From contig NZ_KE383879.1 in the NCBI RefSeq assembly GCF_000422585.1, forward strand, positions 218,660 through 282,659: a stretch of 64,000 nt of DNA. The letters are read 5' to 3'. Position numbers and translations under genes: made by a program. The DNA is from Hugenholtzia roseola DSM 9546 (GTDB lineage Bacteria; Bacteroidota; Bacteroidia; Cytophagales; Bernardetiaceae). Below, piece after piece: positions 26,651 through 35,667 of this stretch; position 1 is the first letter of the stretch, and every line of letters starts with the position of its first letter. A model generated the notes under the pieces. The model saw only the letters and a program-made list of their open reading frames with translations, searched no databases and was not told where the DNA came from.

Positions 26651-26777
26651 TCCCTAAAAAAATGCAATAAAAAGCCTCGAAATGGAGTTTTATACTCGAA
26701 ACACGCTGGCTTTCACTTTCTACTATACCTTAGAAACTAAATCTTTTCATTCACGCCTTTTAAACGCTCTCAAATTT

Positions 26778-27656
26778 ATGATAAAAGCCTATTTAACTGT
26801 TGTTGCACTCTTTTTGGTCATGGTAGGCAAGCCTGTTTATGCCCACACAACTGCCCCTACGCCAAAAGCTCACGCACTCCTCAAACCGCAAGATGACTTT
26901 ATCAAAGCCATCATCGAATCGATTCCTAATCCGCTCGAACTCACAACACTTATCAAGGACACGGGCGCGGAATACCGCAAAGACGAATTAGGCAATCCCA
27001 ATGCTTTTAGCAAGTACACCGATAGCTACGACCGCGCCCTCAATTTAGGGCTTTACAGTGCCGATTTAGGCTACGCCAGCATCTACAACAAAAACCAAGA
27101 TGTTTTAGACTACCTCACTGCCGTAAAAGAATTGGCAAATGGTCTGAACATTGGGCAGTTTTTTGATGCCGAAACGCTAAAAGAACTCACCAATAGCAAC
27201 GATTTGGAAAAACTCATTCGCGTTTCTACACAAAACTTGCAAGAAATCAATGAAAAATTGCAGGAAGAAAAGCGCGAGCATTTGAGCGTTCTTTTCGTTA
27301 CGGGAGGTTGGATAGAATCTACCTATCTGACGGCTCAAATCTACAAGCGCACCAAAAATCCGAAACTCAAAGAGCGTTTAGCAGAGCAGAAATTGGTCTT
27401 AGAACGCCTCCTCCAAGCCTTAGAAGCGCACAAGGCACAGCCTAAGTTTTCAGGTTTGCTTGCCCAGCTCAAAGAAGTACAAAAAGTGTATCGCAACGTG
27501 AAAGAAACCACGACCAAAGGCGAAAGCAAGACCGAAATGACAGATGCGGGTCCCGTTGTTACTTCGGGCGATGTCGTAACCTATGACATTTCAGAGGCAG
27601 ACGCTACTACGATTGAAGCCCTTATCAAGTCTATTCGCGCTTCTTTTGTAAAGTAA
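26778..27656 (+). CDS. Exported helical protein of unknown function
   Basis: 292 aa from the ATG at 26778 (MIKAYLTVVALFLVMVGKPVYA), chosen because a signal peptide starts there; an upstream ATG at 26682 adds 32 residues that would bury it. The mature part is helical, with TGAEYRKDELGNPNAFSKYTDSYDRALNLGLYSADLGYASIYN (about 63-105) as the most distinctive stretch and long Glu/Lys/Leu helices after it. I do not recognise the family. First of three exported proteins in a row. Confidence 0.7.
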   Translation: MIKAYLTVVALFLVMVGKPVYAHTTAPTPKAHALLKPQDDFIKAIIESIPNPLELTTLIKDTGAEYRKDELGNPNAFSKYTDSYDRALNLGLYSADLGYASIYNKNQDVLDYLTAVKELANGLNIGQFFDAETLKELTNSNDLEKLIRVSTQNLQEINEKLQEEKREHLSVLFVTGGWIESTYLTAQIYKRTKNPKLKERLAEQKLVLERLLQALEAHKAQPKFSGLLAQLKEVQKVYRNVKETTTKGESKTEMTDAGPVVTSGDVVTYDISEADATTIEALIKSIRASFVK

Positions 27657-27723
27657 GATTTTATCCTGTTTTATCTTGAAAAAGTCTTAAATGTTTTAAA
27701 TAAAAGGCAAAAAAAGCACGTAC

Positions 27724-27756
27724 TTTTGCCTACTTTCAGAAAAAGTGTTATCTTTG
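27724..27756 (+). promoter_or_regulatory. Strong promoter of the 27881 gene
   Basis: TTTG at 27725-27728, 20-nt spacer, TATCTTTG at 27749-27756. The predicted start point falls inside the next hairpin. Confidence 0.7.
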
Positions 27757-27788
27757 GGCAATGAACTTCGGTTCGTTGCCCTTTTTAT
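27756..27788 (+). terminator. Rho-independent terminator after the 26778 gene
   Basis: Eleven-base-pair stem GGGCAATGAAC/GTTCGTTGCCC (one G-T pair), TTCG tetraloop, then a T-rich run. The stem overlaps the -7 box of the next promoter by one base, so transcript end and next start are packed together. Confidence 0.85.
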
Positions 27789-27880
27789 TAGATACCCTGC
27801 TACTCGGTTTTGGCTTTTGAAGTCAAACGCCAAACCGTAGGGGCTTCCTTTTTTTATTCACCTTCATATCCTTAAAAAAT

Positions 27881-28531
27881 ATGCTACACAAAACCATGCG
27901 CCGCTGGGCATATATCGCCCTTATGGGAACTATGGTCTTCGCCTTAGGCACAACGACAACAGGCTGTAAGAGCAAGAAAAAAATTGCTGCCGAACAAGCT
28001 GCCGCCGAAAAAGCCAAGAAAATTGAGATGGCAAAAAAAGACCTCCAAGCCATGCTCGACAACGACAATATGTCCATCGAGGAAATGGAAAAGAAGCTCA
28101 ATGCCATCAAGGGCATGAACCTCAACGACCCTGCCGTCAATGACCTCATTGCCAAAGTAGAGGAGCGCATCAAACAGAAAAAAGAATTGGAGCGTATTCG
28201 CGAGGAAGAACGCCGTAGGGAAGAAGAAGAGCGTAAAAAAGCCGAAACCAAGACCAAGTCTATTCACGACTACTTCAACGCGATTGCTGCCGCTTCTACG
28301 CCTGACGCTGCCAACAAAGAAATTGAGGAAGCACTCAAACTCTTTACCTCTGAGGCTGCGCCTGTCTTGATTATCATTGCCGAAGAAGGGGGTGAAAAAG
28401 ATTACGACGAGCCGACGACGGCACGTAAGTATCTCGAATACATCAAAGACCAAAAGAAAAATGCCCTTAAAGTAGTCAATATCGGCATGGACGGCAATGG
28501 CAAAATCAAACTTTTAGAGCTACGCAAATAA
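27881..28531 (+). CDS. Coiled-coil lipoprotein of unknown function
   Basis: 216 aa. Lipoprotein signal with a lipobox before Cys29 (GTTTTGC), though a -3 Leu is lacking. Residues about 30-125 are an uninterrupted Glu/Lys/Arg-rich coiled coil (KSKKKIAAEQ, then EEERRREEEERKKAE). A small C-terminal domain follows, with AAPVLIIIAEEGGEKDYDEPTTARKYLEYIKDQ and NIGMDGNGKIKLLELRK strands, resembling domains seen in periplasmic proteins but not one I can name. Part of the three-gene exported cluster. Confidence 0.7.
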   Translation: MLHKTMRRWAYIALMGTMVFALGTTTTGCKSKKKIAAEQAAAEKAKKIEMAKKDLQAMLDNDNMSIEEMEKKLNAIKGMNLNDPAVNDLIAKVEERIKQKKELERIREEERRREEEERKKAETKTKSIHDYFNAIAAASTPDAANKEIEEALKLFTSEAAPVLIIIAEEGGEKDYDEPTTARKYLEYIKDQKKNALKVVNIGMDGNGKIKLLELRK

Positions 28532-28567
28532 GTTCTATTCTTTTATTTCTTATCCAAACTTTGCAAT

Positions 28568-29155
28568 ATGAAAATCTTAAAAAATATAGGCTTTCTCCTA
28601 TGCCTCTGGGCGGTGAGTTTTGCTGCCTTTGCACAGACCAATGACAACATCAGCCCTGCGCGTAAGCGTGCCATCGACTCTTTGGCACTCGAAAAGGTGC
28701 GCGATTTGAGCAAGTATGTCAGCATTGTGGGCGATAAAGCAACGCCCTTTTCAGAAGCTACGCGCGTGATAGACCGTGCCGTCGAGCTTTTCGCCGAAGG
28801 TGCGCAAATGGGGGTTTCCTCTGTCAATAGCAAAGCGGTGCGCTACTATGATGTCCGCAAATACTTCCAACGCCTGATGGCTTTGAACTACGACAAGGTT
28901 ACGATTGAATGGTATAACATCGAATACATCTCTGATTTGGAAAAACAACCAGACGGACGTTATGTAGGGGTAATTACCATTTACCAAAAATTTGAAGCCC
29001 GCAACAAAGATAACCAAATTGTGTATCAAGATGTAACCAAAAAGGACATCACCGTTTATGTAGAGCGCAAGCAAACTCAAATTGCAGGCAATCTTATCGG
29101 ATTTTGGGACGTAATGTTGGGCGACGTGCGTGTCAGCGAAACGCGCAAGAAATAA
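28568..29155 (+). CDS. Exported protein of unknown function
   Basis: 195 aa. Signal peptide MKILKNIGFLLCLWAVSFAAFAQ with an AxA-Q cleavage site. The mature domain starts helical (ARKRAIDSLALEKVRDLSKYVSIVGDKATPFSEATRVIDRA) and continues with strands (VTIEWYNIEYISDLE, GVITIYQKFEARN, KDITVYVERKQ), a NTF2-like layout in outline. 36 nt behind the coiled-coil lipoprotein gene, with a terminator downstream, so the two probably form one operon. Confidence 0.7.
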   Translation: MKILKNIGFLLCLWAVSFAAFAQTNDNISPARKRAIDSLALEKVRDLSKYVSIVGDKATPFSEATRVIDRAVELFAEGAQMGVSSVNSKAVRYYDVRKYFQRLMALNYDKVTIEWYNIEYISDLEKQPDGRYVGVITIYQKFEARNKDNQIVYQDVTKKDITVYVERKQTQIAGNLIGFWDVMLGDVRVSETRKK

Positions 29156-29224
29156 GCCGCACAAGAAATAAGCGTGGTTTTGTCTAATATTGCCTAACTT
29201 TATACAGTTCTGTATAGAATTCTG

Positions 29225-29266
29225 AACAACCCTAAGCGATTCAATTCGTTTAGGGTTGTTCGTTTT
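29225..29266 (+). terminator. Rho-independent terminator after exported-protein cluster
   Basis: Stem AACAACCCTAAGCGA/TCGTTTAGGGTTGTT with one G-T pair, 5-nt loop and a short T-run. 69 nt after the stop of the 28568 gene. Confidence 0.8.
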
Positions 29267-29544
29267 TGGCTTCCAAGTGTAACGAAAGCGGACACTTTTC
29301 ACAATACCAAATTTTACAAAACGCTCATAATCAAGCACTTACAAAAACGGCATCTTGTTTGACTTTTCTTAACCGAAATAACAAAGTATCGCAAAGTTGC
29401 AGCCTTCGCTGTTATTTTGTGTTGCTTAGGTTATAGGTGGATATATTTAAATCTTGAAGAAAAAGGGCAGCCCCATTGGAGGCTGTTTTTTTTATGGGGT
29501 CTTGATAAGGCGCGTATAAAAAATTAAAAAAATAGAGCCAAATA

Positions 29545-29576
29545 TTTGGTAGATTCAAAAAAAAGACCTACCTTTG
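29545..29576 (+). promoter_or_regulatory. Promoter of tRNA(CAT)
   Basis: TTTG 29545-29548, 20-nt spacer, TACCTTTG 29569-29576: perfect consensus, 18 nt before the tRNA. Confidence 0.85.
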
Positions 29577-29593
29577 CAGCATAGTTTTAAAAG

Positions 29594-29667
29594 GGGCTCA
29601 TAGCTCAGACGGTTAGAGCATCTGACTCATAATCAGAGGGTCCAAGGTTCGATTCCTTGTGAGCCCA
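29594..29667 (+). tRNA. tRNA-Met(CAT) (elongator) or tRNA-Ile2(CAT)
   Basis: 74 nt. Acceptor GGGCTCA with TGAGCCC, discriminator A, no encoded CCA. Anticodon loop CTCATAA gives CAT. An anticodon CAT can be elongator Met or Ile2 (lysidine-modified); the sequence alone does not separate the two with certainty here. It lacks the features of initiator tRNA-fMet (first pair G-C, no three GC pairs in the anticodon stem). Confidence 0.95.
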
Positions 29668-29731
29668 CTCCTTTTGAAATTTGAGAACTTTGAGATTTGA
29701 TAAACAAAATAGGTTTATCTTAATAAAATAA

Positions 29732-29764
29732 AAAAGCAACCCTTTTCAGGGCTTGCTTTTTTTG
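29732..29764 (+). terminator. Terminator after tRNA(CAT)
   Basis: Hairpin around AAGCAACCCTTTTCAGGGCTTGCTT (29735-29758) with one internal mismatch, ending in a long T-run, 65 nt after the tRNA. Confidence 0.85.
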
Positions 29765-29829
29765 TTTCGAAACGTTTTCATTTTTTACCTTTTCAATCTT
29801 TTTCGCCTTTTTAAGGGCGGCTTTGTTTT

Positions 29830-30813
29830 TTAAAATCTGACCACAACCTTTCCAAAAGCAGTCGCAATTTTATCAAGCCCTTCTACGACATTTTCGAAAG
29901 GCAGAATTTCATCTACAAGCGGCACAATTTTTTTCTGACTCACCAATTCTACCATATCGGCAAACTCTTGGTCGTTGCCCATGGTACTACCCTGCAAGCG
30001 AATTTGATTGAAAAACATGCGATAGAGGTCTATTTTTGGCGGCAAGCCCAAAGTAGCACCATAAAAAACAAGCCGCCCCGAACGCCCCAGAATTTTGATA
30101 AGCGAAGCCATCGTTTCGCCTCCTGCACTGTCGATGACGACATCGAAGGCTCTGCCCGACTTTTGCAGCGTTTTGAGCCAATTTTCATCGCGATAATTGA
30201 CACCGCCTGCTGCCCCTAAGTCTTTCATTTTGGCTAATTTTTCGTCGCTACCTGTCGTAACCCATACTTCCGCGCCTACGCTTTGCGCAAAAAGAAAGGC
30301 AAACTGTGCCACTCCGCCGCCTACACCCGAAATAAGCACTTTGCTCTCGGCACTAATTCCGCCCTGCATAAAGGCGGCACGATAGGCAGTTAGCCCTGCC
30401 AAAGGCAACGCCGCCGCCTCTTCCGCGCTCAAATGGGCAGGCTTAGGCGCAAGACGGTCTTCATTTACCGCAATATACTCGGCAAAAGTGCCATCAGTGG
30501 GCATACCTAAGATGTGATAAGCGTCGGATTGGTGCAAAGGATTTGAACCCCAATTATTATTAGGATTGATAATAACTTCTTTTCCTATCCAATAAGCATT
30601 TGCACTTTCTCCTACGGCTTCTACTACACCACAACCATCTGAACCCAAAATGGCAGGCTCGATGGCAGGATACATGCCATCACGTATCCACTGGTCGCGC
30701 CTATTGTAGGCTGCCGCTTGCAGGCGCACCAAGACCTGTTGGGGCTGCAAGGTAGGCAAAGGGCGTTCTACAAGCGCAACTTCGCCGATGGCTTTTAAAT
30801 ACAGACTTTTCAT
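29830..30813 (-). CDS. Zinc-less alcohol dehydrogenase/quinone oxidoreductase (MDR family)
   Basis: 327 aa medium-chain dehydrogenase/reductase. GroES-like N-terminal domain (NRRDQWIRDGMYPAIEPAILGSDGCG), AAALPLAGLTAYRA, and a Rossmann NAD(P)H site (LISGVGGGVAQFAFLFAQSVGAEVW). Structural zinc Cys ligands are absent, as in quinone oxidoreductases. Probably reduces quinones or enals with NADPH. Confidence 0.88.
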   Translation of the reverse strand: MKSLYLKAIGEVALVERPLPTLQPQQVLVRLQAAAYNRRDQWIRDGMYPAIEPAILGSDGCGVVEAVGESANAYWIGKEVIINPNNNWGSNPLHQSDAYHILGMPTDGTFAEYIAVNEDRLAPKPAHLSAEEAAALPLAGLTAYRAAFMQGGISAESKVLISGVGGGVAQFAFLFAQSVGAEVWVTTGSDEKLAKMKDLGAAGGVNYRDENWLKTLQKSGRAFDVVIDSAGGETMASLIKILGRSGRLVFYGATLGLPPKIDLYRMFFNQIRLQGSTMGNDQEFADMVELVSQKKIVPLVDEILPFENVVEGLDKIATAFGKVVVRF

Positions 30814-30871
30814 TTAGGTTTAATTTTAAAATATTTTGACAAAATTTTTAATCCAAAATTTAGCACAAGAT

Positions 30872-31273
30872 TTAGCCCAAATCTGCAAGGGCTTGGCGAA
30901 TAGCCTGCGCCGTTTCCTCAAACTCTTGGGGGGTGAAAGTAGGGCGCGAAGCCGTAAAGTCTAAGTCTGAAATTTGATTAAGCGGCACTAAATGCACATG
31001 CGCATGAGGCACTTCCAAACCGACAACCGCTACTCCCACACGCTTGCAAGGCACAACTTTTTCTATCGCCTTCGCTATTTTTTGTGCAAAAGGCAGAATA
31101 CCCGATAAAAGTGTTGTATCTAAATCAAATAAATAATCTATCTCTGCCTTTGGCACAACCAAAACGTGTCCGCGCTGCAAAGGGCGAATGTCTAAAAAGG
31201 CAAAATAATGCGCATCTTCGGCAATTTTATGGCAGGGAATTTCACCCTTGATGATTTTAGAAAAGATGGTCAT
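30872..31273 (-). CDS. HIT-family nucleotide hydrolase/transferase
   Basis: 133 aa from the ATG at 31273 (MTIFSKIIKGEIPCHKI); the frame stays open upstream to 31375 but the extra region overlaps the repeat element and is not part of the family. HIT triad HAHVHLVPL (HxHxHxx) is intact and the N-terminal ...FLDIRPLQRGHVLVVPK matches the Hint branch. Hydrolyses purine nucleotide phosphoramidates. Confidence 0.95.
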   Translation of the reverse strand: MTIFSKIIKGEIPCHKIAEDAHYFAFLDIRPLQRGHVLVVPKAEIDYLFDLDTTLLSGILPFAQKIAKAIEKVVPCKRVGVAVVGLEVPHAHVHLVPLNQISDLDFTASRPTFTPQEFEETAQAIRQALADLG

Positions 31274-31333
31274 GGGCTTTGGAAAAAAGGTAAATAAAGA
31301 GAATTTGAGGAGGTTATGATACGATAAGTAAGG

Positions 31334-31626
31334 CGTTGTTACAACGATAAAAGCCTTAAATGCACCCCACCCCAAACCCCAGTGATGTTAAATTCTAAAA
31401 ATCAGATTCAAATGTAGGGACAAGGCATTGCCTTGTCCGAAGTGAGATTGAAATAAAAAGGGTTTTCAGACCTAAAAAAAGGTTTGTCCCAAATTTTATT
31501 TCGTGTCAAATTTGACAAAACAAGATTTTTTACAGAACTTAACATTACTGGGGCAGGGTGGGGGTTCAGCAGGTCTGCGCGAAGCATAAAAATCCGTTTT
31601 TTGAGCTTCTGACCGTTGTAACAACG
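31334..31626. repeat. Non-autonomous element with palindromic ends (MITE-like), near full-length copy
   Basis: Bounded by CGTTGTTACAACG (31334-31346) and CGTTGTAACAACG (31614-31626), each a palindrome. Inside lie 20-nt inverted repeats CCCCAGTGATGTTAAATTCT (31377-31396) and its near-complement at 31534-31553 (18/20), the 10-bp-arm palindrome GGACAAGGCA-T-TGCCTTGTCC (31418-31438), and GTCAAATTTGAC. The 11-bp sequence ATAAGTAAGGC occurs on both flanks (31324-31334 and 31629-31639), as a target duplication would. No open reading frame of transposase character. Other copies: 59603-59810, 12393-12530, fragments at 15411, 21609. Confidence 0.85.
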
Positions 31627-31878
31627 CTATAAGTAAGGCAATGATACGCAAAAAATCAGAAAAACCCAATCAGAAAAGGGGCTTGCAGCAGCATTTGGAA
31701 AAATTGGATTTTTAAGGGCTATTCCTTTATTGAAAAGCAGGAAAGCCAAAAATAATAGGCTTTTTTTAGAAAATAGCGAGTAAAATTTGGGTTAGCAGCA
31801 AGGGCGAAAGTAGGAAATGAAATAACTTAACAGTTTTTTAACCGCCAAAGCTATAAAAATTGCCGAAAAGGGCTTTTT

Positions 31879-33321
31879 TTGCACCTTCAAAATCAAATCT
31901 TTTCTATGCTTGCTTTCCTTTCCGACATCTTGCCTACGGCAGACCTTAGCACGACGGCACTCGTCCTCTTTATCGTTTGTATCGTGGCAGTGGCAGCCTT
32001 CGAGTTTGTCAATGGCTTTCACGACACTGCTAACGCCGTAGCGACGGTCATTTACACCAAATCGCTCAAACCTGTGCCTGCCGTAGTTTGGTCGGGCGTT
32101 TGGAATTTTTTGGGCGTTCTCACAGGCGGAATTGCCGTAGCAATGAGCATTATCAATTTGCTGCCCTTAGATGGTTTGATGGATAAACCGCTTTATGAAA
32201 ATATCGCCATTATTATCGCCATGCTCTTTACCGCCATTTTTTGGAACTTGCTCACTTGGTACTATGGCATACCTTGTTCGAGTTCGCATACGCTTATCGG
32301 TTCGCTTATCGGCGGCGGCTTAGGCTTTCAATACATTCATGGCGGCACAGGGGTAAATTGGAGCAAAGCCAGCGACATCGGACTTTCGCTGCTTCTTTCG
32401 CCTGCCTTTGGCTTTTCTATGGTGATTTTATTGATGTTTTTGATGCGTATTCTTATCAAAGACATCAAAATTTTTAAAGAACCCGAAGGCGATAGCCCGC
32501 CTCCTGTTTGGATTCGAGGTATTCTTATCCTAACCTGCACCGCCGTTAGTTATTCACACGGCTCAAACGACGGACAGAAAGGCGTGGGCTTGCTAATGGT
32601 TATCTTGCTCACCTTCGCACCTATGCAATATGCAATCAATACTGAAATAAATCCAACGCAGGTAAGTCAAAATCTGACCACTATCCAAGAGGTTCTCACA
32701 CGTCAGGCAGAAAAAAATAGCCTCAAAGCTGCTGATTTGAACGCCAGCGTCGCCAAGATAGAAGGTATAAAATCTGACTTAGTGAACATTGCCACAGCCG
32801 ACCAAAAGATGAAGTTTTCTGTTAGGAAGCGTTTGCAGGATTTACGTAAAAAAGAAGTAGGCGAATATGTAAAAGATGCAACCCTTATCAGCGACGAGCA
32901 AGACCGCAAGACCCTCAAAACTGCCCTTGCCGACCTTACTCCTTTCACCGACTTTGCTCCTTTTTGGGTAGTGCTGCTCATTTCCCTCTCTTTGGGTATC
33001 GGAACAATGATTGGTTGGAAAAGAATTGTGCTTACCATTGGCGAAAAAATTGGCAAGACGCACCTCACCTATGCACAAGGCGCAGCCGCAGAGATTACCG
33101 CCGCCACTACTATCGGATTAAGTACAGGCTTAGGGCTGCCCGTAAGTACCACACACGTACTTTCTTCGGGCATTGCAGGTAGTATGGTCGCTTCAAATGG
33201 CTTGCAAAACCTACAACGCGGCACTATCCGCAATATCCTTTTGGCTTGGATACTTACCCTGCCCGTAACAGTAGGATTGGCAGCAGCTGTTTTTGTGATT
33301 TTGTATAAAATTATGGTCTAA
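31879..33321 (+). CDS. Inorganic phosphate transporter, PiT family
   Basis: Likely starts at the ATG at 31906 (471 aa); a TTG at 31879 would add nine codons. Low-affinity phosphate:proton (or sodium) symporter. Both inverted PiT signatures are visible: GFHDTANAVATVI near the N terminus and SHGSNDGQKGVG in the middle, with repeats of GxxxSSSHT-type loops (CSSSHTLIGSLIGG; VSTTHVLSSGIAG). A hydrophilic ~130-residue loop (about 245-365) splits the two membrane halves. No pho regulator nearby. Confidence 0.94.
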   Translation: MHLQNQIFSMLAFLSDILPTADLSTTALVLFIVCIVAVAAFEFVNGFHDTANAVATVIYTKSLKPVPAVVWSGVWNFLGVLTGGIAVAMSIINLLPLDGLMDKPLYENIAIIIAMLFTAIFWNLLTWYYGIPCSSSHTLIGSLIGGGLGFQYIHGGTGVNWSKASDIGLSLLLSPAFGFSMVILLMFLMRILIKDIKIFKEPEGDSPPPVWIRGILILTCTAVSYSHGSNDGQKGVGLLMVILLTFAPMQYAINTEINPTQVSQNLTTIQEVLTRQAEKNSLKAADLNASVAKIEGIKSDLVNIATADQKMKFSVRKRLQDLRKKEVGEYVKDATLISDEQDRKTLKTALADLTPFTDFAPFWVVLLISLSLGIGTMIGWKRIVLTIGEKIGKTHLTYAQGAAAEITAATTIGLSTGLGLPVSTTHVLSSGIAGSMVASNGLQNLQRGTIRNILLAWILTLPVTVGLAAAVFVILYKIMV

Positions 33322-33409
33322 AAAATAGCATTTATACAGAGTTTAAACAGACTAAATTTTCTTATGTAGAGCAACCTGATAGAAAATTTAGTCTGTTCTC
33401 TTTTAATCG

Positions 33410-35473
33410 CTACAAACTTTTTAGGGTCTTTAAAAACGCCTCTTTGTTGGGCTTGCGTCCTAAAAAGTTTTCTAATAAAAGTTCCGCCTCTTGGCTTCCA
33501 CCTCTTGAAAGGAGCGTCTGTTGGTACTTTTTGCCTATTTGGGGATTGAGCAATCCCTCTTTTTCGAAGACCGAAAAGACATCGTCTGCAAAGACCAAAG
33601 ACCAAAGATAGCCATAATAAGCCGCTGCATAGTTGGTAAGATGCCCAAAGGCAGCCTCAAAATGTGTCCCTTCGAGGGGCTGATAAAAGGTAATACGCGC
33701 TTGTAGTTTTTTGAAAATTTCACCTAATTGTGTCGCATTTCCTTCTTCGGGATTGTATTGATGGTGCAGCGTCATATCATACGTACCATACAAAATTTGC
33801 TGTAAGGTATGCAAACCGATATTGACGTTTTTGGCTTTTTTCATTTTTTCGAATAAAGACAAAGGCAGCACTTCGCCTGTTTGGTAGTGTTTGGCAAAAA
33901 GCGAAAGGGTTTGGTAATCCCACGCCCAATTTTCGAAAAGTTGGGAAGGCACTTCTACAAAATCGCGCACCACGCTTGTGCCTGCCTGCGCATGCAAAGG
34001 CGTTTGAGAAAGAAGCTGGTGCAAGCCATGTCCAAATTCGTGAAAGAGCGTTTCTACCAAGTCGTGAGAAAGTAGAGAGGGCTGATTTTGAGTAGGTTTG
34101 GGGAAATTGCAGACCAAAGCGGTGATAGGCAGGTGTCGCTCGCCATTTGCCTTTTCATAACCTTTTACCACTCCAAAACAAGCGGCATGGCTATATTTAT
34201 TCGGACGCGGATACAAATCGAGGTACAAAGTGCCGATTTTGCTTCCTGCCCAAGTGTGCAGGTGAAAGAGTTGTACGTCTTCGTGCCAAATGGCGTGAGG
34301 ATTTTGCTGCGCCACGAAACGCACCTCGAAAAGGCGTTCTATGATAGAAAAAATGCCATAGATGACATTTTGAAGCTCGAAATATTGCTTTACCTGCTGC
34401 GATTCGACTTGATACTCGCTTTGTAGCAACTTTTCAGTGAAGAAAGACGATTGCCACGCCTTTACAGGCTGTTGTGCCTCCTTCTTTTCGGCTTCGGAAA
34501 GGGGGTTATTTTTTTCGTAATGCGCTAATTTTATTTGATTTAATTTTTCAAATTCTTTTTCTGCAATCTGACGCACTGTTTGTGCTAACTCATTTTCAAA
34601 CTCCCAAACAAGAGCGGCTTTTTTCGCCATGCTATTTTCCAGACGGTAGTCGGCGTAGTTTTCATAGCCTAAAAGTTGCGCAATTTGCTTTTTGAGTGTA
34701 AGCATTTCTTGCAAAAGAGCGGGATTTTGGTCGGAAGCACGATTCAAGTATTTGAAATAGAGTTGCTTGCGTAAATCGTCGTCTTGCGCATACTTCATAA
34801 AGGGCTGATAGGCAGGATAGTCGAGCGTGATGGTGTAAGTGCCGTCTTGGTTGCGATAACGTGCCTTGTAATCTTGGGGCAGTCCTGCGGTTTGGGCTTC
34901 TGTTATGATAAGTTCACCTTTGCTTTGTGCAATATTTTTTAAAAAAGCATTAGAAATTTCAGCATGCTTATTTTTCAAAATTCCTAATTGCTCTCTTTTG
35001 GCGGCATCTAAGGCAAAGCCGTTTCGCTCGAAATCTTTGATGGTATCCTCTACAAATTTCTTTTGAGGGGCTTCCAAATTTTGCAGTTGGGGCAGTTGGC
35101 TATACATTTTTAGAGCCTGATACAAATTTTCATCTAAGGAAAGCTGATTGGCAAAAGCCTCCAATTTCAAGATGGCTTCATTCGCCTGCTGATAGACCGA
35201 AGGTTCGGGCGAAACATTTGCCAAAAGGTAGATGATGCCATAGACATCGGAAAAGGCAGCCAAAAGGCGGTCGTAGGCAGCAAAGGTGTTGTCAAAAGTT
35301 TTATCGAGGGTAGTAGTGTCAATTTGGGCAGTCGTATCTGTTTGCCTATAAAGCCCCTCTATACCTGCCTTTGTAGTGGCAATGATTTGTTCGGTGGCGG
35401 CAACTAAATGGCTTGCTTCTATTTTCGCAAAGGCAATATCTGCCTTGTTCGAGTAGAAAATGGGATTTTGCAT
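33410..35473 (-). CDS. M3-family oligopeptidase (thimet-like/Dcp)
   Basis: 687 aa zinc endopeptidase that degrades short peptides in the cytoplasm. The HEFGHGLH motif (HExxH, 478-482) and the downstream Glu (FVEVPSQLFENW) carry zinc and catalysis; DLYPRPNKYSHAACF and RYRNQDGTYTITLDYPAYQPFMKYA are family-typical. Length matches oligopeptidase A/dipeptidyl carboxypeptidase. Confidence 0.94.
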   Translation of the reverse strand: MQNPIFYSNKADIAFAKIEASHLVAATEQIIATTKAGIEGLYRQTDTTAQIDTTTLDKTFDNTFAAYDRLLAAFSDVYGIIYLLANVSPEPSVYQQANEAILKLEAFANQLSLDENLYQALKMYSQLPQLQNLEAPQKKFVEDTIKDFERNGFALDAAKREQLGILKNKHAEISNAFLKNIAQSKGELIITEAQTAGLPQDYKARYRNQDGTYTITLDYPAYQPFMKYAQDDDLRKQLYFKYLNRASDQNPALLQEMLTLKKQIAQLLGYENYADYRLENSMAKKAALVWEFENELAQTVRQIAEKEFEKLNQIKLAHYEKNNPLSEAEKKEAQQPVKAWQSSFFTEKLLQSEYQVESQQVKQYFELQNVIYGIFSIIERLFEVRFVAQQNPHAIWHEDVQLFHLHTWAGSKIGTLYLDLYPRPNKYSHAACFGVVKGYEKANGERHLPITALVCNFPKPTQNQPSLLSHDLVETLFHEFGHGLHQLLSQTPLHAQAGTSVVRDFVEVPSQLFENWAWDYQTLSLFAKHYQTGEVLPLSLFEKMKKAKNVNIGLHTLQQILYGTYDMTLHHQYNPEEGNATQLGEIFKKLQARITFYQPLEGTHFEAAFGHLTNYAAAYYGYLWSLVFADDVFSVFEKEGLLNPQIGKKYQQTLLSRGGSQEAELLLENFLGRKPNKEAFLKTLKSL

Positions 35474-35583
35474 ATTGGGCTATCTATTTTTTCAGTAGGT
35501 CGGAATTTTTAGTAAGTCAGGATTTGGAAAAGCAAGGGCATTTTGTAGCTTTTCCGCGCATCTTCAAACAAAGATAAGGATAG

Positions 35584-35615
35584 TTTGCAAAAATCAAACT
35601 TATTCTTTATCTTTG
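35584..35615 (+). promoter_or_regulatory. Promoter of the SiaB-like gene
   Basis: TTTG 35584-35587, 20-nt spacer, TATCTTTG 35608-35615, perfect Bacteroidota consensus, 53 nt before the start codon. Confidence 0.8.
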
Positions 35616-35667
35616 AAAAAGACACCTTAGCGTCCCCATTTTTCACCTTCTACACCGTTTTTCCCAC

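Larger units (their letters stand above)
26191..26777. other. Intergenic region with hairpin repeat and promoter
   Basis: No convincing gene. It holds the 11-bp perfect hairpin at 26232-26260 and a TATCTTTG promoter box at about 26643. Overlapping short frames on both strands at 26383-26667 show no family match or plausible start context and were not called. Confidence 0.55.

Noticed and set aside
26383-26667. Short open frames on both strands before the exported-protein cluster
   Set aside because: No family resemblance, low-complexity frames, overlap on both strands, and a promoter box inside; treated as intergenic.
31274-31375. Extended N terminus of the HIT protein
   Set aside because: Extra residues lie in the mobile repeat element and are not part of the family.
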